From positions 1-13,075 of the forward strand of contig JAAMXY010001571.1 of assembly GCA_019677205.1 (NCBI GenBank): a stretch of DNA of 13,075 nt, in the 5' to 3' direction. The notes beneath the pieces were generated by a model. That model was not told the DNA's origin. It saw only the letters and a list, made by a program, of their open reading frames with translations, and ran no database searches. The stretch's first letter is position 1. Every line of letters begins with the position of its first letter. The stretch is from Pinguiococcus pyrenoidosus. Taxonomy: Eukaryota > Sar > Pinguiophyceae > Pinguiochrysidales > Pinguiochrysidaceae. Shown here in pieces: positions 8,101 to 13,075 of the stretch. Both the position numbers and the translations under genes were made by a program.

Positions 8101-9684
8101 GGGACCCTGCACGGTCATGGTGGTCATGCCCGCCCAGTGTCGACAGAGAGCTTCGATGTTCGGGATCAGGGACGCCATTTCCGTCAGAACATGCGGTGGC
8201 CCATTCTGGATGATCTTCAGCAGGAGCACCAGGGCCTTGAAGGCCACGGTGTCGTGATTTCGCAGCGGCCGCAACCCAAGGTACGTGAAGAGCACGGGCA
8301 GGTGGAGCTCCTCCTCCCAGATGGCAATGATGATTCGGCGAATGTACTTTGCCTTCGGCGCGCCGGCCTTCAGGCTCGTGGCCTTGATGATCCATCTTTG
8401 GCGCTCCTTATTCCCACCGAGGAGACCCAGCACGCCGGCCTGGACTTGCTCCGTCACGTACGAGATGCGGCGGTCCTGTCCCCACTCCTCCTTGGACTGC
8501 GTCAAATGGACGTCTGATGCGTGGTCCCCGCCCGGGGTTCGATACAGGGGCTCCTTCGCAACGCTGTTGGGGTCACGGCGCCGCGACCCCGTGGAGATGG
8601 GGCTGTCGGCAACGTTTCTGGAGTCCAGGGAGATGTCGACGAGCTTCTCCGGACCTTGCTTAAAGTCCGGCTCGGGTTGGAACCCGCCGGCGTTCGCGGA
8701 TGCCTTCCCCTTGCTGCCCGAAGCAGGCTGCCGATGCGTGCGCTCCCAGCCGGGAAGCTTCCCGCTCGCTCCCCAGCTATCGAGGAGATCGAGCAGTTGA
8801 CCTGCGCTGGGCCGTTCCGTCGGCTTCTGGGTCATCGAGATCTTGATGAAGTCCACCAGCGACTGCGTGAAGGGCGGATTGGGGAACCCCGCGCGCTGGA
8901 GCACGGGAGGAGGGAACCGCAGGCCGTCCGCACCGTTCAGGATGCCAATCTTCTCGACGTTTCCGCTCGTGTCTTCGTAGGGCGTGCGGAAGTACATCAT
9001 CTTAAATAGCATGCACCCCACCGCCCAGATGTCGACCTTCTCGCTGAGCGGATCTTGGCGATACAAATCCACCTGCTCAGGAGCCCGATAGGCCAGCGTC
9101 GTGTTCCGACTGATCTCTTCCGCGATGAGAGGGATCTTCGCCGTGTCCGTCACCGTGTGGTGCACGGTTGTCGCCGAGCCGAAGTCGCACAGCTTGTACG
9201 TTCCGTCGTAGCCGACGAGCATGTTCTCCACCTTGATGTCGCGGTGCGCAATGGGCAGGGGCCTCTCGTGGAGGAACTCGAGCGCTACCAGCGTGTCGCG
9301 CAGGATGGAGAGCACATTTCGCTGCGACAGGAAACGTGTCTGCCTGTACTGCGCGTGGACCAGCTCCGCCACGTTCCCGCGACAGGCCTCCATGAGGATG
9401 TAGTAGTCCCAGTCCCGGCCGATGTCGACCACGTGCGTGCCGAAGAACTCCACCACGTTGGGGTGCGGCGCCAGTTGGCGGCAGATCTTCTGCTCATGTC
9501 CCGCGATCCGGTTGAGCTCGGCGTGGTCCTTCGGCACGCGCATGCGCTTGAGGATGTAGCACTTCCGGCCGCCGTTCTCTTCGCATTCCGCCTCGTAGAT
9601 GAAGCTGTAGCCGCCCTCGGCGAGCAGCTTTCCAATGCGCACATGCCGATTGCCGACGCTCAAAGTCACCGCGCTGTTTCCCAT
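5106..9684 (-). CDS. Dual-kinase protein: NAK-type kinase + ANTH domain + endocytic linker + TKL/Raf-like kinase
   Basis: Exons are 9684-6621 and 6523-5106, giving 1493 residues. The ATG at 9684 has A at -3 and G at +4. Residues 16-305 are a NAK (AAK1/GAK-like) kinase: Lys46, HRDIKVEN (H147-N154), DFG 167-169, APE 201-203. Residues about 395-745 match an ANTH domain, with the phosphoinositide signature K-x9-K-x-K-Y at K434, K444, K446 and Y447. A disordered acidic linker follows with DLF motifs (near 929, 988 and 1044) and an NPF motif (1114-1116). Residues about 1212-1480 are a TKL kinase: glycine loop 1219-1226, K1248, HRDLKSLN 1343-1350, DFG 1363-1365, APE 1389-1391. Both kinases keep all key residues and are probably active. 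Family knowledge: NAK kinases phosphorylate clathrin adaptors, ANTH domains bind PI(4,5)P2 and clathrin coats, and DLF/NPF motifs bind adaptors and EH domains. I infer a coated-membrane signalling protein. If the splice is wrong, two adjacent kinases remain. Confidence 0.83.
6524..6620 (-). other. Intron joining the NAK-ANTH and TKL kinase exons
   Basis: The donor is G|GTACGT (6620 downward) and the acceptor is GCTAG|GC (ending 6524), a 97-base phase 1 intron. Removing it joins TTRS to GHPIKT and shifts the reading from one frame to the other exactly where the first frame loses protein-like character. Endocytic-type motifs lie on both sides (DLFSDIL before, NPLDLF and NPF after). If the intron is retained, reading continues without a stop to 6259 and gives a 1141-residue form without the second kinase. 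Confidence 0.78.
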
Positions 9685-10469
9685 TCTTCGCTCCGCTTGG
9701 GGGGCCTCGGGCGCGGCACACCGACCCAGCTCTCAGCTTCACACACCGCCTCTTCGCTCCGCGTCGAGATCCGGCAAGTGATGGTGCTGCGGCGGAGCGA
9801 CTTTGCGCGCGCCGGCGAAACAGACTCCCAAACGACGGTGCGCCTCTCTGGCTGCAAAGTGCGCGCTGTACGGCCAAATAGTGGCGCCGACACGCCGCGA
9901 ACCAACCGGCGGGGTGAATCTCGGACTACGAGAGAATCATTGGACTACACCTGCTTCAGCTTTAAACCGGCTAAACCAGGACCCTGGCCTGTCAGGATTT
10001 GCACCATTCATTGGACAGCGGGTCGCTTCCATTACAATCCATCGGTTTTATGGGCTGATCAGGGATTGCGAAATAGCCTCGACACTTTCGCTGAAGGATG
10101 CCTGCACATCATTTTTGAGAATTCGGATTCCGCCTGTTATTGGCCAGAACACGCTATCCGGACAGAATCAGTCTGTCACCATGATGGACAGACTTCCTTT
10201 CGGTTCGGCGCAGCGTTCTGGTTTCCGTCCGGCAGCGGTCCACGCCGCACGTCAGAAGCCATCTGGAAGCGGACCGGTGCGTCCGACGGCCACGGCTTTT
10301 CCAGCTGGGATTCCAGTCACGCTCGACATTGGGTCGCACTCCGTAGTGGGAGAGGGAGCTGGGATCTGAGCTTCCCGAGTTGCGCGCTTCTCGCACCGCT
10401 TCTTCTCTGAGACGGACCCAGCGGGAATCGCTGTTGCCGGCTCCGAGCTTGCTCGAGCAGATCGGCACG
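9685..10469. promoter_or_regulatory. Long divergent spacer between dual-kinase and thioredoxin genes
   Basis: These 785 bases lie between two divergent starts and should hold both promoters and 5' untranslated regions. I find no convincing gene. The long plus-strand frame crossing it is the antisense of the kinase exon continuing by chance. ATTGG (reverse CCAAT) occurs at 9939-9943, 10010-10014 and 10139-10143, and the first two sit in an identical 9-base TCATTGGAC. Unlike the other two divergent spacers it has no strong A+T island, only a milder A+T rise around 10030-10150. Confidence 0.4.
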
Positions 10470-11033
10470 ATGTCCGTGATCTGCATTGGCCCCATCTGCA
10501 TTCCCTGGGTCAGCGTGTACGCGGTGCTGGCCTTCCTCGTGAAGCTCCTTCTGGACTTTTACAAGTCCGCTTCTGGGGAGAAGAAAGCGCTGGAGCAGAA
10601 GAAACAGGAGGCGGTCTTGCGAACCGAGGGTGCGTTGCCGGGCGCACGGGGCAAGCGCACTCGTGCGGCAGAACATGTTGACACCGCTGCGGAGAGGGCG
10701 CCGAAGGTGACGAGGATTGAGACCGAGGAGGAATGGGAAGAGCTGCTCGCGGAGACGGAGGGCGGCAGGTCGGCGGTTGTGCAGTTCACCGCGACCTGGT
10801 GCAAGCCCTGCCAGAGGATGAAGGGCTTCGTCGAGAAGCTGAGTATCTACTATCCCGAGGTCGCGTTCAACGTTGTAGATGTAGACTCCGAGGACCTCTT
10901 TGACGTTGTGCAGAACCAAGGTCTAGCTGCCCTGCCGTACTTCGCTGCGTATCAGGACGGGAAAAGTGTCGATAGCTACTCAGGGTCGGACGAGGAAACG
11001 CTCGAAAGGTTGGTCGCCGCCCTTAGCAAGTAG
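10470..11033 (+). CDS. Membrane-anchored thioredoxin
   Basis: A single exon of 187 residues. The frame is open upstream to 10380, but 10470 is the first ATG and is followed directly by a hydrophobic segment, so it is the chosen start. Residues about 3-31 are hydrophobic and Cys/Pro-rich (CIGPICIPW, then VYAVLAFLVKLLLDF) and look like a membrane anchor or hairpin. A charged Lys/Glu/Arg linker of about 50 residues follows. Residues about 80-187 are a thioredoxin fold with active site WCKPC (C111, C114) and a likely cis-proline at P156. Family knowledge: thioredoxins reduce protein disulfides through the two active-site cysteines. The anchor suggests the domain faces the cytosol at a membrane, perhaps ER or lipid droplet, but topology is inferred. 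The usual CGPC is CKPC here, a substitution tolerated in thioredoxin-like proteins. It converges with the eL14 gene after 101 bases. Confidence 0.88.
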   Translation: MSVICIGPICIPWVSVYAVLAFLVKLLLDFYKSASGEKKALEQKKQEAVLRTEGALPGARGKRTRAAEHVDTAAERAPKVTRIETEEEWEELLAETEGGRSAVVQFTATWCKPCQRMKGFVEKLSIYYPEVAFNVVDVDSEDLFDVVQNQGLAALPYFAAYQDGKSVDSYSGSDEETLERLVAALSK

Positions 11034-11134
11034 CTTCGGACTCTAAGGAAGAACGCACGTACTAGAAGTCGATGGCATCCAACGCACTAGACCGCTTCGC
11101 AAGAAAGAAGTTCCAGTTTTGATAGTGATCAGCT

Positions 11135-11760
11135 CTACGCCATGGTCGCAAGCTGCTCGTTCACCAGCTTCGACTTCTTCTTCTTCGCAACCATGACCTT
11201 GAAGCGCTCAAAGTCCGTAAGATTCGCCCGGCGCTTCTTCGCTGCAATCTTCCTCGCCCAAGAAGTCATCTCCCATCGCTTCTGAATGTTCTCCTCCTCG
11301 TAGGCCGTCTTCACGTCGCCGGTCAGCGCGCCGCGCGAAATGTGCAGGACCAGGTCCGTAAGCGCCATGCGGCGGTAGGGGAGCGTTTGCCGCGTGATAT
11401 CCGGGCCATCGACAAGCGCCTGCCGGCCCAAGGAGAAGTCATGGCACGTATTGCCGTCAGTCACGTATCTTCTCCGCACGGACGCATGCTGCGCTTCGGC
11501 ATCCCACTTGCAAATGGACATACCCTGTTGACATCTACGATATCCACAATGACGCAAAGCTTCCCCGTGTCCTCCCCATAGTTGACAAGGGCGACGCGGC
11601 CAACTTCCACAAAGCGAGTGAATCCCTGCGGGTTTGGAGGAAGAGGAGAAGGACGCAGGGGGTTAGACAAGGCCCACAAGCATCGCAATTCCTTCTCCGC
11701 CAGCGGCTCAGCAGCCACAAGGTCATGCCATGAGAGCCCCGAACCGTAAGCACCTACCAT
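11135..11760 (-). CDS. RPL14: 60S ribosomal protein eL14 (L14e), three exons
   Basis: Exons are 11760-11758 (the ATG alone), 11625-11524 and 11419-11135. The introns, 11757-11626 (132 bases) and 11523-11420 (104 bases), are GT-AG and phase 0. The product is 129 residues, a normal length for eL14. It begins [13 protein letters not shown], which matches the conserved N terminus of the family, continues with a KOW-like beta domain (residues 5-34), crosses the splice as [14 protein letters not shown], and keeps the signature TDFERFKVM near the C terminus, followed by a basic Lys-rich tail. It is a structural protein of the cytosolic large ribosomal subunit. Upstream lies an A+T-rich tract, suiting a strong housekeeping promoter. 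The reconstruction is firm because both joins restore the family sequence exactly. Confidence 0.94.
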
Positions 11761-12226
11761 GACGACGCCGCTTCTGTCTACTTTCCGTCTTGCGCTGAAT
11801 CCGTCCGCAATCGTTGTCCAGGCTTGGCTGGAGTTCCAGTAGCGCTTCTGAAATACAAATATATTTTTCAAATATTATCTTTACATGAAAAATAGAACAA
11901 AATTAGATTATTTCTATTCTTGTTCTTATTCGCTTAAATTACACTTCAAGTGTCGCATCCACCAAATTTCAAAAAATGGCTGCGAATGCGACGCGACACG
12001 GCTTCCTCTCCGCCCTTCCTTCGTCCGTCGTCTCTGTCCGAGATGCTGCGCGAGTCCGTCCCCATCGTGTGCGCCAGGCAGCGCCGCCCGACCGAAGCTG
12101 AATAGTCTGGACTAGAGAAAGGTACGCAAGACGTAAATAGGAAGTGCAGAGGGCGGTGTGGACGTGTGGCTGGATTGGGCGATGCGAAGAAAGTGGACTT
12201 GCTGACCTTCGGCCGCTGTGTACAGC
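11761..12226. promoter_or_regulatory. Divergent promoter region with A+T-rich island
   Basis: This spacer separates eL14 (minus) from the right-hand gene (plus). The stretch 11851-11950 is about four-fifths A+T by my count, while both flanks are GC-rich. On the minus strand the island ends in a T-rich run and TTTCAG (AG at 11849-11848), 87 bases upstream of the eL14 ATG. This resembles a splice acceptor of a 5' untranslated intron or a trans-splice site. The plus-strand side from about 11960 to 12226 is probably the 5' untranslated region of the next gene and contains the small frame listed separately. Confidence 0.5.
11976..12101 (+). CDS. Small ORF or upstream exon, doubtful
   Basis: A 41-residue frame starts with an ATG in a strong eukaryotic context (A at -3, G at +4), just downstream of the A+T-rich island. 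It ends in TGA at 12101. The peptide is rich in Ala, Arg, Pro and Ser and matches nothing I know. It could be an upstream ORF in the leader of the gene starting at 12227, a short first exon whose splice I cannot place, or chance. Confidence 0.15.
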   Translation: MAANATRHGFLSALPSSVVSVRDAARVRPHRVRQAAPPDRS

Positions 12227-12978
12227 ATGGAGAGCCTCAACGACGAGATCAACACGTACACGGACCTGTTGGAGGAGGTGCAGAAGAGCGCGCCCGAGTT
12301 CGGAGGACTGCAGGTGCGCAAGAGGTCCTGGCCGGAGGAGCTTCTCAAGCTTTGCGTGGGCGGAAGCCGCTTCGCTTGGCGGTCGCTCACCCATGCCTCT
12401 TGCAGGTTTCTGTGCTGTCTATCGAGGGCACATCGCACGACAGTGTCAATCTCAGCCTCTCGGGCAGCGACGCCAGCGCCTCGGACAAGGTGGTGGGCGA
12501 GAATGTGGATCTGGGCAAGGAGGAGTCGGCGGCTCTGTCAGGTCTCAAGCTGACCGTGGCCCTGCCGGACGAGGACGACAAGGCCGAGGTTCAGCTGGGC
12601 TCGCTGTCCGGATTGGCATCGGGAGAGGAGGTGTCGATGCCAATGGGCAGCGGCCCTGCGAAAGTTTCCCTGAAGCTCAAGGAGTTGAGGCCCAAGAAAG
12701 AGCGCTTGGACCAGATCTCGGAGAACCTGTCCTTGCTGAAGACGCGGAAGATTTCGCTGAGAGCGCGGGAGGCGCAGAAGAAGCGCCAGGTGGAGAAGGA
12801 GAGGGCGCGTAGCATGCGCAGGGAGCAAGCCCAGAGCGAGGCCGACGGCATGAGTGAAAGCGAAGCGAAGAAGATTCTGATGGCTGTCGGTGAGCTTGCA
12901 TGGCGCTCTCGGGGATGGGCTCTGTTCGCGGCAACGGTCGCACTCCTGCACTACAACGGCGATTACCTGGCCATGTAG
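12227..12978 (+). CDS. Unrecognised charged, partly helical protein; 3' end uncertain
   Basis: Exon 1 is 12227-12313 (29 residues) and exon 2 is 12406-12978, joined by a 92-base GT-AG phase 0 intron; the product is 219 residues. I do not recognise it. The N terminus (MESLNDEINTYTDLLEEVQK) is acidic and helical. Residues 30-118 are Ser/Gly/Asp-rich with short hydrophobic patches. Residues about 119-188 are a highly charged Lys/Arg/Glu helix, probably coiled coil. The last 20 residues include a short hydrophobic stretch (WALFAATVALL). A strong donor-like GTGAGC at 12890 means the tail after residue 190 may instead be an intron; splicing to an acceptor at 12978 or 12990 would carry the gene past the window. 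The start is preferred because the first exon is clean and an acceptor-like TACAG lies just before the ATG, possibly ending a leader intron. Confidence 0.55.
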
Positions 12979-13037
12979 GCAGGGGCTTAGTGTCCTGCGA
13001 GTTTGCGGAGGAAGAAGTTTGCGGAGGGAGAAGATAT

Positions 13038-13075
13038 GGAGGAGGAGGAGGAGGAGGAGGAGGAGGAGGAGGAGG
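13038..13075. repeat. (GGA)n microsatellite at the right edge
   Basis: There are at least 12 perfect GGA units running to the window end without interruption, so the full length is unknown. If the right-hand gene continues by splicing at 12890, the tract could encode a glycine run; otherwise it is intergenic or 3' untranslated sequence. Confidence 0.95.

Noticed and set aside
7405-8517. A 370-residue plus-strand frame
   Set aside because: It is entirely antisense to the ANTH region of the dual-kinase gene, which is supported by conserved motifs.
6259-9684. The 1141-residue minus-strand frame as a complete protein
   Set aside because: Its last 120 residues are low-complexity and Cys/Arg-rich and unlike any domain. 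They lie beyond a good donor at 6620, in the wrong frame over exon 2. It is kept only as a possible intron-retention form.
9055-10410. A 451-residue plus-strand frame
   Set aside because: Its first 630 bases are antisense to the NAK kinase domain, and the rest crosses the spacer. The composition is typical of a reverse-strand shadow in GC-rich DNA.
1-13075. A bacterial or phage origin, a CRISPR array, or a mobile element
   Set aside because: No repeat-spacer pattern, transposase or integrase, terminal repeats or tRNA genes were seen. The spliceosomal introns and eL14 show nuclear eukaryotic DNA.

Overview
The window looks like nuclear DNA of a protist or microalga. The evidence is GT-AG spliceosomal introns that fall exactly between pieces of recognisable proteins, eukaryote-only families (a NAK-type kinase, an ANTH domain, ribosomal protein eL14), and GC-rich coding sequence with compact spacing. 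I reconstruct eight introns of 62 to 140 bases, all GT-AG, with GC content like the exons. I cannot name the species. The strict alternation of gene strands argues against a typical dinoflagellate with one-way gene arrays.

Layout from left to right, with strands alternating throughout: (1) 1-933, plus, an unrecognised protein probably cut by the left edge. (2) 1241-2818, minus, a three-exon prolyl 4-hydroxylase-like 2-oxoglutarate/Fe(II) oxygenase with an N-terminal signal or anchor and a C-terminal membrane helix. (3) 3158-4833, plus, a three-exon SET-domain lysine methyltransferase of the Rubisco LSMT/SETD type. (4) 5106-9684, minus, a two-exon gene for a protein of about 1493 residues that joins a NAK-type kinase, an ANTH domain, an endocytic-motif linker and a TKL/Raf-like kinase. 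(5) 10470-11033, plus, a membrane-anchored thioredoxin. (6) 11135-11760, minus, three-exon ribosomal protein eL14, whose first exon codes only for the initiator Met. (7) 12227-12978 or beyond, plus, an unrecognised charged protein, followed by a GGA microsatellite at the right edge.

The genes do not form a pathway. They are ordinary eukaryotic genes in convergent and divergent pairs. Two of the three divergent spacers (2819-3157 and 11761-12226) carry a short A+T-rich island of about four-fifths A+T; the third (9685-10469) does not. The most notable item is gene 4. Two separate long reading frames are joined by a 97-base GT-AG intron with matching phase, and DLF/NPF-type motifs lie on both sides of the junction. 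The result is one dual-kinase protein apparently built for clathrin-coat or phosphoinositide-rich membranes.
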